A DNA stretch of 64,000 nucleotides from NCBI GenBank assembly GCA_001972305.1, contig BDDD01005639.1:18947-82946 (forward strand), given 5' to 3'. Position 1 is the stretch's first letter. The number at the start of each line of letters is the position of its first letter. This document shows positions 1-11,680 of the stretch, in pieces. The notes under the pieces are model-generated. The model did not search any database. It saw only the letters and a program-made list of their open reading frames with translations, and was not told the DNA's origin. Source of the stretch: Cephalotus follicularis (Eukaryota; Streptophyta; Magnoliopsida; Oxalidales; Cephalotaceae). The position numbers were made by a program, and so were the translations under genes.

Positions 1-616
1 GTTGCGGTGGCAAACCCGGTAACTCCTTCGGAAACACATCTGAAAATTCTCTAACGACTGGATAGTCCTCAAGGCGAGGCTCATCCTTAGAGACATCTTT
101 TACAACAGCTAGGTAACCCTCAGCACCCTTAGCTACCAATTTCCGAGCCTTCAAAGCAGAAATAACCTTAACTTCTTTTCTCGGCTATGAACCCTGATAA
201 ACAAAGTCAGGCCTATCCACATCCCCAAACAAAACCCTCCGAGTGTGACAGTCAATCGTGGCACGATGGCGATCTAACCAATCCATGCCAAGAATCATGT
301 CGAAGTCATACATATCTATCGGAAGACGATCCGCATCTCGAATGCGATCATCAAAAGCGATAAGACAAGCACAAAAACATTCAGATATCACAACAGATGT
401 CCCTATAGGGGTCGAAAGAACCAAAGCTGGATCCAGAGATAGAGATGGCACCCCAAGGTGCCGAACAAAAGATCTCGCTACTACTGAGTGAGTCGATCCA
501 GTATCATACAAAACATAAGCCATACGACAACAAACAAAGACATAACCCAAAACAGTACCTGGAGCTCCTCCTGCTTGATGAGTAGTCAAAGCAAAGACTC
601 GGCCACCTACATTGCG
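1..616 (-). pseudogene. Element A aspartic protease and protease-RT linker (partial)
   Basis: Retroviral-type aspartic protease, which cleaves the Gag-Pol polyprotein in the virus-like particle. The 134-residue open stretch (589 to 185) has the active-site motif D-T-G in VLYDTGSTHS and the flap/C-terminal motif MILGMDWLDRH. It is in the same frame as gag. The frame is broken by TAG at 185-187, where a CAG is likely to have stood; the linker towards RT (ending DVFPKELPGLPP) then stays open to base 1. Gypsy proteases of this length (about 110-130 aa) are normal. The element's catalytic motif is intact, but the stop would prevent pol synthesis. Confidence 0.8.
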
Positions 617-1681
617 CTATCCCGCGTCTCCGCCATTACCTTTCCTCTCCTTTGCTCGGAGGTTTGTGCAATCCATGAAACAATGGCCCTGCTGTCCGCA
701 CATAAAGCATGCCCCCGAAGCCTTGTAACAAGTCCCAACCGGATGCCTCTTCCCACAAGTCTCACACAGTGCAATCTGAACATTGGGGTTACCCCCACCA
801 GTATTTTTCTTTTGCTGCTTACCATTTCGGCCCTTACTCTGCTTTCCCGAATTTTGGCCCTGAGAGTCTCCCCTATTTCTCTTCTTTTCTCCTTCTAAGC
901 AAGCAGCCTGAAAGTCCATCCTTTCCATTTCTATGTTCTTCGCCGCGTTTGCAACCTCCGAAACATCAGCGAACCTCGAGTTAATCAGCTTACCCCTAAG
1001 CTGGTAATGCAACTTCCATTTAAACCTCTCTGCCTATTTCGCTGCTGACCCCGCTGCAGGTCCCGCAAAACCCGCCAATCTGGTAAATCGGGCTAAAAAC
1101 TCCGTAACAGATTCACCTTCCTTCTTTCTGGTCATCAGAAACTCCCTAGCATATGCCTCTTTATCAGCAGTGGGGAAATACTGCTGATAAAAGATCTCAC
1201 AGAAATAAGACCAAGACAAAGTCTCAACAAAACCTCCACCCTTAGCTGTCTTCAAGGTCTTCCACCATGTCTGGGCATCGCCCTCCAGCTTATACGCAGC
1301 CAACTTAACCTTCTGATTATCGCCGCATTCCAGCACATCGAAAATCTTCTCCAAGTGAGCAATCCAATGCTCAGCCTCCACTGGTGTTGGCGCCGAAGTA
1401 AAGGATCGCGGTCTTTTTTTTTGGAACCTTTCCAGCCATACATGAACTGGAGTATCAGGATGGTTTCCAACTCCCTTAGCTGCCTGAGCATCAACTGGTA
1501 CATTCTCTTCAGCTACTTGCTCACGATGACCGTGCTCATGATTTTGTTGCTGCTGCATTACTCGGTTCACTTCCTGAGCCATAGCCTGTCTAACCATCTC
1601 ATCAATTGCAGGCTCATTTCTTGCTCCATCATGAGCCACAACTGGTTCGGTCCTCTGAGGGGTGTTCCTTGTTCGTGCCAT
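617..1681 (-). pseudogene. Element A Gag (capsid and nucleocapsid)
   Basis: Gag forms the particle and packages the RNA. Translation starts at the ATG at 1681 (MARTRNTPQ...), 173 bp downstream of the LTR end. A Q-rich segment (QQQQ, about residue 43) is followed by a retrotransposon-gag domain (AEHWIAHLEKIFDVLEC ... AYKLEGDAQTWW), then a basic linker and two zinc knuckles between about 710 and 830, the second a standard CX2CX4HX4C (CFMCGQQGHCFMDC). The frame is interrupted by TAG at 1034-1036 and again at 617-619, both fitting CAG to TAG changes; frame is otherwise kept into protease. This gag is clearly more diverged from those of D, F, H and I than they are from one another. Confidence 0.8.
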
Positions 1682-1838
1682 CTAGGCAACAAAATCCAAG
1701 ACAAGATAAAGGCAAAAAAGTCAGGAAGTTAAAACAGAAGACATATCAAAAGATCGTAACGAAGAAGTCCTAACCCAGTGTCTACCCAATCTCACAGGTC
1801 AAACCTAGTTAGGTCTTCTAAGGAAACAAAACCTATCT

Positions 1839-1849
1839 CTCTGATACCA
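1839..1849 (-). other. Primer-binding site of element A (tRNA-iMet)
   Basis: On the minus strand it reads TGGTATCAGAG, complementary to the 3' end of plant initiator-Met tRNA, five bases after the LTR end. It matches the first 11 bases of the usual 12-base site (next base A, not C). This fixes the LTR edge at 1855 and the element's orientation. Confidence 0.85.
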
Positions 1850-3287
1850 CAGTCTGTAACACCCCCGATGGTGGGAGCCCTTACAGGTCATAATACAAAA
1901 CTAAAACATAACAGAATACCGAAACAATAGACTGATGCGAAACGGATGTCATGGTCTAAAAACATATCTTATAACAAACTAATATAAAATAGAGTCTGAA
2001 AACTTTAACAAATCCCAATTAAAACAAACCATAATCCGATATCCAAATACTGAAAGCATAACAAAACCAAAATCTGAAAATGTTTTTACTGAAAACTAAT
2101 CTGATTCTACTGGAAAACAAAAGGACCAACTCCTAGATGATCCTCTGACAAGTGGGCAACTCTCATCACACGTTTCGCCCATCCTTCTGAAAACCTGCCG
2201 CATGGAAACAAAAATGCGGCTGAGCAAACCTCAGTACGGATAAGGAAGTAAAATAGTAAACGGTAAACAGAATATCTTGAACTTAAAACATAGTAAATAT
2301 TCTTGAAATGTAAAACAGAATATTTAAAAATGAGCAGTTGTAAAATCATCATAACTTTACGAAAACATGATATCATAATTCAAAACATTATCTGATTTCA
2401 TAATTCCATAACAGAGAATTCTGACATACATACATATATAGGTGCAAGGGGTTCGCGAGGCCCACATGGTCTGACGGAAAAGTCGTGTATGGCACTACAC
2501 AAACAATCCCAAATACTGAATTTCTGAATTTCTGAATTCTGACAATAACTAGAGTATACTCATACGCCTCAAAAGGATACATATCCTACTCTCAGAATAC
2601 ATATTTAAAAGAGACGCCGTAGACCGATCACACCGCTACGGTAGGTGTCATGTCCTCCGTGCCAAACAACATGCCTATGATACCTCATAGGTAGGGTTTT
2701 TCTCTGTATGTTATTATGCTAAAATATTGTTTTGTTCTAAAACAGTTCTAAAATGTACTTATGTAATCTGTCTTCATACATATCTGAAATTATTTAAAGA
2801 GAATCATACTTTCATATCATAAATCAAAATCAAAATCCGATCTTAAAATCAAAATCTGATATGTATCTGAAGTTTAACATACTTTCTAAAGTGGAAGCCA
2901 TGTCTAAAACAAATAACATACTTTCGATAACAGAAAATATGCTTATTAATAATCAATATACGAAGTAACAATGTTAAAATACATTTCAGTAAGATTATTA
3001 TACAAATGAGAACATCCGTATCAAAATACGAGTTTTATTGCTAATAAAACAAGGAACATAAATTCGTTCGATAAAACGTTCAAAATCATCAATTAATGAA
3101 AGTTTAATCGAAGGAGTACCAAAGAACGAAGAATCCGTACCTTAGCAGGTCGAAAATCTAAACAAACTAGAATACCGGATAATAGCACCCTAGAAGTGTC
3201 CTAAAATCCTCCACGAATGATATTAAGACCTAAACATATGAGTCCAATCATCACATAACATAAAAAGATCAAAACATCAAAACAGCC

Positions 3288-3428
3288 ATAAAGCGTCGAC
3301 AGTTTGTTCTTAGGCGTCGACGGTTTCATCGCATAAAAGGACAAAGCGTCGAGCAAATAGTCGAATGACCAAAGCACAAAACGGTACAAAGCGGCGACGC
3401 TCAAGGAATAAGCGTCGACGGTTTGCGT
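3288..3428. repeat. TCGA palindrome cluster 2 of LTR A
   Basis: Five or six degenerate copies of AAGCGTCGACGCTT (for example AGCGTCGACAG, GGCGTCGACGG, AGCGGCGACGCT, AGCGTCGACGG) spaced 20-40 bp, 1.0-1.15 kb from the LTR 5' end, in otherwise AT-rich sequence. Confidence 0.8.
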
Positions 3429-4182
3429 CAGACACAGAATACCAATGCAGAAACCAGTTTCAAATCCATGATCAAATCCGATTTTTGATAAACACGCTGC
3501 ATAATTAACAACATGTAGGTTCAGTGACATGTTATGTTAATTCAAAAACGCCAGAATAACCCTATGATTTCATGCAAAGTATAAAATACATTTTTAATTG
3601 AAATTTTCAGATATTTAAACAGTTTATGCAAACCTAACTACAATCCGAATTTCTTTGTGTATAAATCCAAAAATCAGTGACATATATATATATATCTATA
3701 ACATGAATTTGTTGCTTTAAGCACCGGTGTATCAATTCAAACATGTAAGGATAAGAAACACATAATGAGTTCAAACAGCAGAAATTTAGTTTCAACAGGC
3801 TTCTAAAAACATGCTCGAAATCAAATTCTAGCCTATTTCAATACGAATTAATGGGTGGTATAGAAACTACATAATACAACCTACACTTTTCGTTTAGAAA
3901 TTACCTTCCAATGACGTCGACATCGGTGCAGAAAAATGCTTGCAAAGTTGCTGTTGGTGTTGGTTAAAAAGTGCAGAAATGAGTTTTCTTTCAAATAGAT
4001 ACTTAGATTTTTAAAACCAGAAAAAACGAGTAAAAATTAATGGTAAATCGTGCATCTATTAAGTTTCCTTTCATGTAGATTCGGTTTCAAACAAAGAAGG
4101 AAAATCAGATCAACAAAAATGGCAAAAATCCCTCTTTCCCTAAACAGTCCATCGTCCAAACATTGTTTTGGAAAGCCGACTA

Positions 4183-4325
4183 AAGCGTCGACTGTTTACT
4201 TAAAGCGTCGACGGTTAAAAACTTAAATACAAAAAGTGTCGAAGTCACACGTTTAGGCGTCGATGTGCCACACAGCAGCCAAAGCGTCGGCGGTTCTAAT
4301 GAGAGCGCCGGCGCTTTGTGCCCAG
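4183..4325. repeat. TCGA palindrome cluster 1 of LTR A
   Basis: Copies include AGCGTCGACTG, AGCGTCGACGG, GTGTCGAAG, GGCGTCGATG, AGCGTCGGCGG and GCGCCGGCGC, starting about 115 bp from the LTR 5' end. They are GC-rich islands in AT-rich DNA. Confidence 0.8.
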
Positions 4326-4442
4326 AAAACAAAAATAAAAGAAAAATTAAAATTAAAAAATCAAAGCGTTCACAAACCATAGCATATATCAAAAGGTATA
4401 AACCCAACATAAAACATGTAAGCATAGAAACGGGATATAACA

Positions 4443-6181
4443 TTGGCTATCCTTCTGATTCTATTTGAGATAATTTCAGATTCTGTATTTGGTATGGATT
4501 CCCTTTCTTGGTTATCATCAATTGGTTTTTGATTGAATAAAACCCGTTTTAATGCCTAATGGATATGTATGGATTTCTATCGTTTCCTTGGCTATCTGAA
4601 TTTCGAACTGAAAACAGTTTTGCTACGCTTCTTCGTTTATGAAACTGATAATGTTTTATGATTTTGACATGTTTCGAAAATGAAGTTGGTTTGACATTTT
4701 TTAAATGATTCCGACTTTATGCATATGATATGAAATGATATGATATGATATGTTACGATATGATCACCTCTTTATAGCGAAGTATAAATGAGTTGATGAT
4801 TTGGGTTATGAAATGTATATTATGATACCGTTGTGAGCAGTTTCCAATATGTTTTGTGAAAGCATATTTTATGTGGTTTTAAATTGATTTTGATAAATCA
4901 ATGTTTTCAAAATGATTGTATACTGAGTATTGTACCCACCTATGGGGCGTACCATAGGCACGTCGTAGGCCTGGCACGGGGACGTGACACTTCCGTAGCG
5001 GTGTGATTAGTCTACGGTGTCTCTGAGTGTTATGAATAAATCCCATGAGGTGGATTTATGGATCCGCTATGTATGATAGAGGCGTATGAATCGATCCTAG
5101 TATATGTTATGTGATCTGAGGTGTGATCAGATATGTGATATGTGAGAATTGACTTGTGTAGTGCCGTACACTTCAATTCTAGTGGGCATGTGGAATTAGC
5201 TACTCCCTTGCTATATGTGTTTCGATATGTGATATGTTATGTGGCTCAGTATGGAACTTATGTTTTGAAAGATTTGTCATACGGTTTGAAAGTTATAGAT
5301 TTCATTTTTATAAAAGTTCATATGTGATTTCAAAGAATGTTTAAACTAATTTATTGCTTAAGATTTCTGTTTTGAGTTAACTTTGAAATCTTACTGCTTT
5401 TAAACTATCGTTTATCGTTTACTGCTTTGTTTTGTTCCGTAATCTGTTTGTTTCGTACTGTTCAGAAAATGTTTTCTTTTGTTTCGTAAATTGTTCTATT
5501 CTGTTTAGTAGAGTGTTTCGTTCGTAAAATGTTTTGTATCGTATCGTGTTTGTTTCAGATACTGTATTGTGCAGGATATTGTTTTGTTTCGTACTGTTTC
5601 GTTTTGGTAAACTGCTTTGTTTCGGATACAGTTTTGTTTCGTTCTGTTATGATTCGTAACTGATCTGTTATGATTCGTAAATGTTCTGTTTTGTTTCGTA
5701 ATTGTTCTGTTTTGATTCGTATCTGTTTTGATTCGTATTTATGTTGTTTCGTAATTGATTTATTTCATAAACTGTTCGTAAACTGTTTTATGATTCTATA
5801 TCTGTACTGAGGTTTGCTCAGCTGCGTTTTTGTTTTCCATGCGGCAGGTTTTCAGGGACAGCATGGGCAAGTGTGATGAGAGAGTTACCCTATGTCAGAG
5901 GATCATCTAGGAGTTTGATTCGGTTATGTTCTTAGTAGTGTTATGGTCGTGTATAGGCCAGTTATCTAAACAGTATTGTGATTTTTGATTTATGACAAAG
6001 TTTTCAGATTATGTTTCAGATTCAATTTATGTTTCATGATTATACATGTTTTCAGATTTTTAGAAGCACCACGTATTGATGATGATTAAGATTAAGATCT
6101 TTAATATGTTTTAGCTCAGTTTTGTGTGACACACCGATCCCGAATCGGGAGTGATCCCGGTTCTGAATCGGGGGTGTTACA
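4443..6181 (+). repeat. LTR B, 3' part (plus orientation), interrupted by element A
   Basis: The sequence matches the solo LTR from about 24285 to 26059 in the same orientation (for example CCCTTTCTTGGTTATC at 4500, GAGGTTTGCTCAG at 5812, and the end GGGGGTGTTACA at 6170-6181). The 5' part of B must lie left of the window beyond A. The sequence after 6181 (CCGGTACATAGG) matches the interior of LTR F near 26741, so B had inserted into an LTR of the C/F family. Confidence 0.75.
4939..5017 (+). other. Triple stem-loop in LTR B
   Basis: Three adjacent inverted repeats: CCTATGG (4939-4945) with CCATAGG (4952-4958); CACGTC (4959-4964) with GACGTG (4981-4986); CCGTAG (4993-4998) with CTACGG (5012-5017). 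The same three occur in the solo LTR (25088-25165) and, on the minus strand, in LTR A. The second stem is CATGTC/GACATG in the solo LTR, a paired change that keeps the helix. Confidence 0.65.
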
Positions 6182-6211
6182 CCGGTACATAGGTGAAGGA
6201 AGGCTCAAAGC

Positions 6212-6249
6212 GTGGTGTCCTTGCCATCTCCTGGCCCCCAAGGCACCAC
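6212..6249 (-). other. Hairpin in LTR C
   Basis: GTGGTGTCCTTG (6212-6223) can pair with CAAGGCACCAC (6239-6249) with one bulged base. The related segment in LTR F at 26767-26806 pairs less well. Confidence 0.45.
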
Positions 6250-6659
6250 CAACCATTAGCGTAAGTGACAACATCCGTTACCGCACTAATAGCGAAACAA
6301 TCAAGTCGATCAACCGATCAAAACAATCCATTTCAACTAATTTATAAGTTTATAAAATACTTGAGATCACATATTTATTCAAATGTATAACAATCCGTAA
6401 AACCATATTTCAATCTTTGAAATAACTTTCAATCCTTCAAAAATATACATTTATCAAATATACATTTTCGTGTAAAATAGTGATTTCATTTCTAAATCAT
6501 GAATGCATTCACAAAATGGTAAAACATTTTAGAAATCATATACAATCCAATTCTCAGTTCAATCCATAATATTTATGCAATCGAAACATATGCTTAGGTG
6601 CACCTCGGCTCATTCTGGGCTCAACGGATGCCATCTAAGCGAAAACGTCCAAACAGTAG

Positions 6660-7010
6660 CTTAAGCGTCGACGTTTAACTCATAGGCGTCGACGCTTATG
6701 TCCTTTAAGTGTCGACGCTCAACTCCTTAGCGTCAGTGTTTTAACCAGAAACATTCGCATCAACAATAGTCTTTGGCGTCGATGCTAACCTCAGGTGTCG
6801 ACATCCACACATTCATTCCTTCGCATTATCCGAATAGGGCATCGACGCTCTCTCTAAGCGTTGATGTTTATCATCAACCAGTATGCATTTTTGAAACAAG
6901 GTGTCGACATTGTCTATAGGTGTCGGCGTTTATAGTTAAACCAGTATACTTTCTTCGCAAAACATGTCAAAGCATCGATGCTTATCCTTTAAGCGTCGAC
7001 GGTTAGAGAA
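6660..7010. repeat. TCGA palindrome cluster 2 of LTR C
   Basis: At least ten degenerate copies (AGCGTCGACGTT, GGCGTCGACGCTT, GTGTCGACGCT, GGCGTCGATGCT, GTGTCGACAT, AGCGTCGACGG), about 1.05-1.4 kb from the LTR 5' end. Confidence 0.8.
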
Positions 7011-7767
7011 GACCAGGTCATCTTGTCCACCACGTCATAAAACCAGGGGAAAATCAAGGTAATCCAAGCATGTAATCTGAACCAATATCACACTATAACA
7101 TGACATGCTTGCAGGTTAACATATCACAGGAGCTACAATACCAATCATGCTCTTAACAGTTCACAAAATCCATGCAAACATCAATGAACAACACTATTCT
7201 TGAACTCAAAATCGCATGTATAATTCCGCAATCTTTGGTTCAAAGTTAGGAATCCGAAAGTCCACCTCTTTAAGTCCGAACAGTAGCATCTTCCAAGCTT
7301 CCTAGGTCCGATTAGCAAGCCTAGGTCCGAGCTCTAGGTCCCAAGCTTCCATGCTTTGGTTCAATCCAACAATGGAGGAATGGTTCCTCTCTCTTTCTCT
7401 CACTTTTCTTCCCCGATTTTCTATCTGTTTTTCTCTCTATTTCTTCCTCTCTTCTTTCGTTTCCAGTCACTAAAGAGAAGAAATGAGGATGACATGTTTT
7501 AATGGCGCATTCTCTTTCTTCCTATCTCACCCACATGCATGACATGCACATAGCGACAGGCGCCTATTTCTCTCTTCCCCTCACTTCTCACCTGCCGCAT
7601 GATGCCCAGGTGTTATGTTTTCTCTTCTACTTCAGTCACTGCAGGCTCAGGAGTCAGGGGTGCATGTTCGACACGCGATCTCTGGCGCCATAATGTGCCA
7701 AAAAGTGATCAAACCTACCCCCTTGAACATGTTTCTGTCAGCACTAAAACGTGTCTGATATTCGATA

Positions 7768-7905
7768 TTAAGCGTCGACGCTTACCCATAGCGTTGGCGC
7801 TTATATTGTCTTTACTCATTGGCGACGATGCTATCACTTGGCGTCAACGCTTTGCGTGCATGTCTTTTACGTGCACAAATGTATTCCTTGGCGTCGACGC
7901 TTAAG
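7768..7905. repeat. TCGA palindrome cluster 1 of LTR C
   Basis: Copies include the perfect AAGCGTCGACGCTT near 7769 and GGCGTCGACGCTT near 7890, with GGCGACGATGCT and GGCGTCAACGCTT between them, 160-295 bp from the LTR 5' end. Confidence 0.85.
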
Positions 7906-8063
7906 GCTGTTTTTAAACCTTTTTTCAATTCACACTATACCTTTAACAATCCTTACTCAATTGGGCAACATCATCAAAATGAAATCCATCATTTATCATC
8001 AATTATGATAATTCTTCAATGAGAATTGTAATAACACATTTAATGAAATTTCCGAGCGTTACA

Positions 8064-8077
8064 AGCCACCATCCTTC
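8064..8077 (-). other. Polypurine tract of element C
   Basis: On the minus strand GAAGGATGGTGGCT lies directly against the 3' LTR. This is where plus-strand DNA synthesis is primed in LTR retrotransposons. Confidence 0.55.
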
Positions 8078-9144
8078 AAAGAAATTCGTCCTCAAATTTT
8101 CTTAACACTTCTAGAATAAAAGAGGGTATCGTTCCCTAATCTCCTCTTCACGTTCCCACATCCTTTCATCAGGATGGTGGAACCGCCCTTGAACTTTCAC
8201 CATAGGTATTGTTGGAACACGTCATTCATCCCTGATATGAATGTTGTCGGTGTATTTGTAATACCAAGCTACATTACCAGAACTCGTAATGACCATATAG
8301 TTTTAAAAAAGCCGTCTTTTCGATATCTCCTTCTTGTACTCTCAACTGGTGATAACCCGATCTCAAATCGTGTTTAGAGAATACTTCCAATCCTTGTAAT
8401 CAATCGAATATCTCCCTAATATATGGAAGGGGATACTCATTCTTAATTGTCACTTGATCAACCTTCGGTAACCAATGTAAGGTCTCATTGACTTATCACA
8501 AATCAACCATTCGATACAATCGACATCGATACGATACGATCCATACTTATTATCACATTAATAGGAGTTTAGAAGTTGACTGGTATATATGTTGTCTCGT
8601 TCCAACATATATGCGCATGGTCATTCATTCCCTACGTCGCCCGAACAATCACTCACTCATTCATTAGACTGTCAAGTCAAACATTCATTTATTATCGTAT
8701 TTGCTAGGTAGCCCCCGAAAGTTCTAACTTAGTATCCACTAGTATCCATTAACTCAATCACAACTACGGACAATCCAGTCAATCAGTTACACTTCCTATT
8801 AATAGCAATACAATGTACTTTCGATGTCAGAAGCAGACTTTGAAAGTAAGAGTGAAAACCTTACCTCTCATGATGCCCTTGCCTGTATCCATCCACCGTG
8901 AAGGTCCGGCTACAGTACCGCTACCACTCACAGGTCGAGTAAGCACCGTCGTCTAACCTCTCGTACACTTGGCCTTTACATGATCGGGTGCACCACACCT
9001 TGTACACAATCCATTCTTTGCCTAACAATCCTTATGCTGATGGCCTACACGACCGCAATGGAAGCAAACTCCAGGTCTCGCATTACTCCCCTAACTAGGA
9101 GTACCCTGAGTAGCGGTCTGTTGAGATCTATTCTTCACTGATTT
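8078..9144 (-). pseudogene. Collapsed interior of element C (integrase tail, RT, gag knuckle)
   Basis: Only about 1 kb of the usual 5 kb interior remains. Minus-strand 8220-8111 encodes the chromodomain-like C-terminus of integrase (FHHPDERMWEREEE...ERYPLLF, stop TAG at 8111-8113). 8290-8530 is similar at DNA level to the RT of D around 14340-14520 (the LRSGYHQL region). 8820-9144 matches the gag zinc-knuckle segment of D (15300-15560). 8530-8820 matches nothing I recognise. The order is correct for the element but at least two large deletions separate the pieces. The segment ends where D inserted. Confidence 0.7.
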
Positions 9145-10334
9145 TGTCACACCCCCGTTTTTCCAAGAGGTCAACATTAAAAGCGGTAAGGCAATCAACA
9201 CAACATAATTCAGCTCATGCGGTAAAACCTATCTACAAAATCTTCGGTAGCAGAAGCAATAACATGAAATAAGCTGAATTTAAATATTTATCACGCATCC
9301 CATACTACGTGATACCCAGCAAGTTCATAATAAAACCCAACATCATAGTCGATCGCCCAAAACGGAGCATGATAAAACAGTACAGGATAACAAATAACCC
9401 ATGTTACAATAATCCAATTAACATGACCAATGTTCATTAACTCAGTACTAGAAATAAGGGAAACAATTCAGTCTTCTCCTTAAGTCTCCTTGCATGCTCC
9501 ATGTCAAATCCACTCCATCAATCTATTACAGTAAGGGTTAGCCTTTGTCCTCACTCGGCTAAGTGAATAAACTCATAAATGTAGTTCAAGGTGTATGATA
9601 ATGAGTATCATGAATGAGTGCATTATGATGTAGTACAGTATATATATTGAAGTATATATATCGCAGTGTATACATGTATAAAGTATATGCATGTTCACAG
9701 TACAGGTATAACCTCATAAGGCTATATCAACACAAGCAGTAAATATGTCCCAAAAGGAACCAGACAAACCAGTCGTCATGACCGTCGCCACCTCCTGGCC
9801 CCAACGTCATGCACTCTTACCCCATCCCCATTTGCGAACGGTTTGGAGTAAGTCCTCCATACAGGTTGCTTAGCACGACGGCTAAACAATCAACAGGTTA
9901 TTAGCACGGTGGCTAATAATCAACAAGCACAAACATTGCACAGTACAAGTCAAGCAATAAAATAGAATTACTTGATCAAATATATTTGTTTAAAATATAT
10001 TGCTCCGTTCTCAGGTTGTGATAAGTTATAAAACTTAAAACAATATATTTGATTGTGTAACCAATCCTTTAAAACATTTCTCCGTCTTTGGAAAGTACTT
10101 TCCCCAGTCATTTCAAAAATATATAAAATCATATGTTGACAAATATACATTTTCGTACAAGAATGATTATAATAATCATACAAGCTTTTCAAAATTGTTA
10201 ACACTTTTTAGAAATCAACCATAATGCAATTCACAGTAATAATGCAAACATATGCTCAAATGCATCTAGGATCGTTTCTAGAGTCGTTTCGGGTCTAACG
10301 GGTCCCATTCGAGCGAAGTTTCTCCAAACAGGGG

Positions 10335-10770
10335 GATAGGCGTCGATGCTTATCCCCAAGGCGTCGACGTCTTTACCCTAAGGCGTCAAACCCTCGTACA
10401 GTGATTCCCAGGAATTTTTGGACCAAAAACGTCGATGCCTTTCCAAAGACATCGATGTCTTTATGATACCAAGAGGTATAAGTTCGCAAATCTCAATTCC
10501 AGGGGGAAGAATCTGGCCCCTAAACCCTCGTGTAAGCAAAACTCACCCTCTCAAGGCGTAATACATGCTAATGGTTATCAGGATATGTAACCAAAACAAC
10601 AATCCGAACTCAAACATATAGCCACGAGTGACCAATTTACCATATGAAGTAAACATTACAGTTCTATGATTACCCAGAAAAGGCATCGATGCTTTTACAC
10701 AAACATCGATGTCTTTTTCATCCACACACGAAGACATCGACGTCTTTAGGTAGAAATCGACGTCTATCGA
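10335..10770. repeat. TCGA palindrome cluster 2 of LTR D
   Basis: Copies use GAC/GTC arms: GGCGTCGACGTCTT, GACATCGATGTCTT (twice), AGACATCGACGTCTTT, AAATCGACGTCT, GGCATCGATGCTTT. This differs from the CGCTT arms of A, C and F, with the same TCGA centre. Confidence 0.8.
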
Positions 10771-11524
10771 ACCCAGAAAATTTTCTCCATAGTTTTAACA
10801 CAGCAGGCCATTATCAAAACCATATTTCACACAAACCAGTTCGATTATTCATGCAAATCACACATGCATGGTTACTCCGTACATCACAATAGTCACAACC
10901 ACAATCCAAGATTCCAATTCATCCATTAACATGCAATTCATCAATGACATTTCATTAACTTAAAACCCAAAATGCATGTATACGATCATCACTTTCCCCT
11001 ACCTTGTTGTTCCAAATTATGAACTGGAAACTCCACCTCTTTGAGTTCCAAGGTTCTGGCCACAGCAGCTCCAAGATTTGCTCAGCAACTGCAATCCACG
11101 AGCTCCAAGTCTCTAGCTCCAATCAAGCTCTACAATGGTGGCTCTCTCTTTCTCCCACTCACTGGTTTCCTCCTCTTCCTTTCCTTTGGTGTTTTAAACG
11201 AGAGAGAGAGGTGGGGAGGGGTTGTTCTTATGTAGATGGCTCCCTCACCCTCTTTCTCCCTGCATTCAATGAACACTCTCGTGTTCTCTCCCTCTTTCCC
11301 AGTGAATTCTGCATTTCATTTGTTTTCTTCTCATGTTTTCTTTACAGGTTCCATGCATGATAACACTTGTTACTTTCTTCATCCCTCTTCAGTCATGCAG
11401 GTCAGGAGGCCATTATGCATGATCAAGAAGTCTCCTTCTCGTGCCTCAAGGCACCTGCAAGGATCCTAATTCCCTCCCTCTTGCACGTTACTCTGTCAGT
11501 TCATAACGTGACTGATATACTTTT

Positions 11525-11680
11525 CAAAGACGTTGACGTCTTTACTTAGACGTCGATGTCTTTTCCTTTTTCATAAGGAGGTGTCGATGTCTTCACCCTA
11601 CATCGACGTGCATGTCCATGCATTCACGTGAATCTGTGTTCCCATAGGCGTCGACGTCTTTCCAAAGACATCAACGTGTT
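11525..11680. repeat. TCGA palindrome cluster 1 of LTR D
   Basis: AAAGACGTTGACGTCTTT, AGACGTCGATGTCTTT, GGTGTCGATGTCTT, ACATCGACGTG, GGCGTCGACGTCTTT and AAAGACATCAACGTG, 170-325 bp from the LTR 5' end. Confidence 0.8.

Larger units (their letters stand above)
1..4442 (-). mobile_element. Element A: Ty3/gypsy retrotransposon, 5' half (gag, protease, primer site, 5' LTR)
   Basis: On the minus strand the order is LTR (4442 to 1855), tRNA primer site, gag, protease and the start of pol, which leaves the window at base 1. RT, integrase and the 3' LTR must lie to the left. The LTR start on the minus strand reads TGTTATATCCCG and its end GGTGTTACA, so it is TG...CA bounded. The base after 4442 continues in the middle of a related LTR (B) in the opposite orientation, so A was inserted into B. 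The target duplication cannot be checked because A's left end is outside the window. Confidence 0.85.
1855..4442 (-). repeat. 5' LTR of element A (2,588 bp)
   Basis: Bounded by TG...CA and followed by the primer site. From 5' to 3' (minus strand) it holds a palindrome cluster at 4325-4183, a second at 3428-3288, a triple stem-loop around 2710-2625, and a conserved tail near 2235-2110 that is the reverse complement of B 5812-5920 and of the solo LTR 25702-25805. It is the same family as B and the solo LTR at 22848-26059. Confidence 0.8.
6182..8063 (-). repeat. 3' LTR of element C (partial)
   Basis: On the plus strand it ends GAGCGTTACA at 8063 and is followed by a polypurine tract and the integrase C-terminus, so it is the 3' LTR of a minus-strand element. 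Its left part was cut off by the insertion of B. It is the same family as LTR F (matching 26741-27380 and 46830-48135). It holds palindrome clusters at 6660-7010 and 7768-7905 and an imperfect hairpin at 6212-6249. Confidence 0.75.

Noticed and set aside
3680-3700. (TA)n run as a regulatory element
   Set aside because: Short AT repeat in AT-rich LTR with nothing to support a function.
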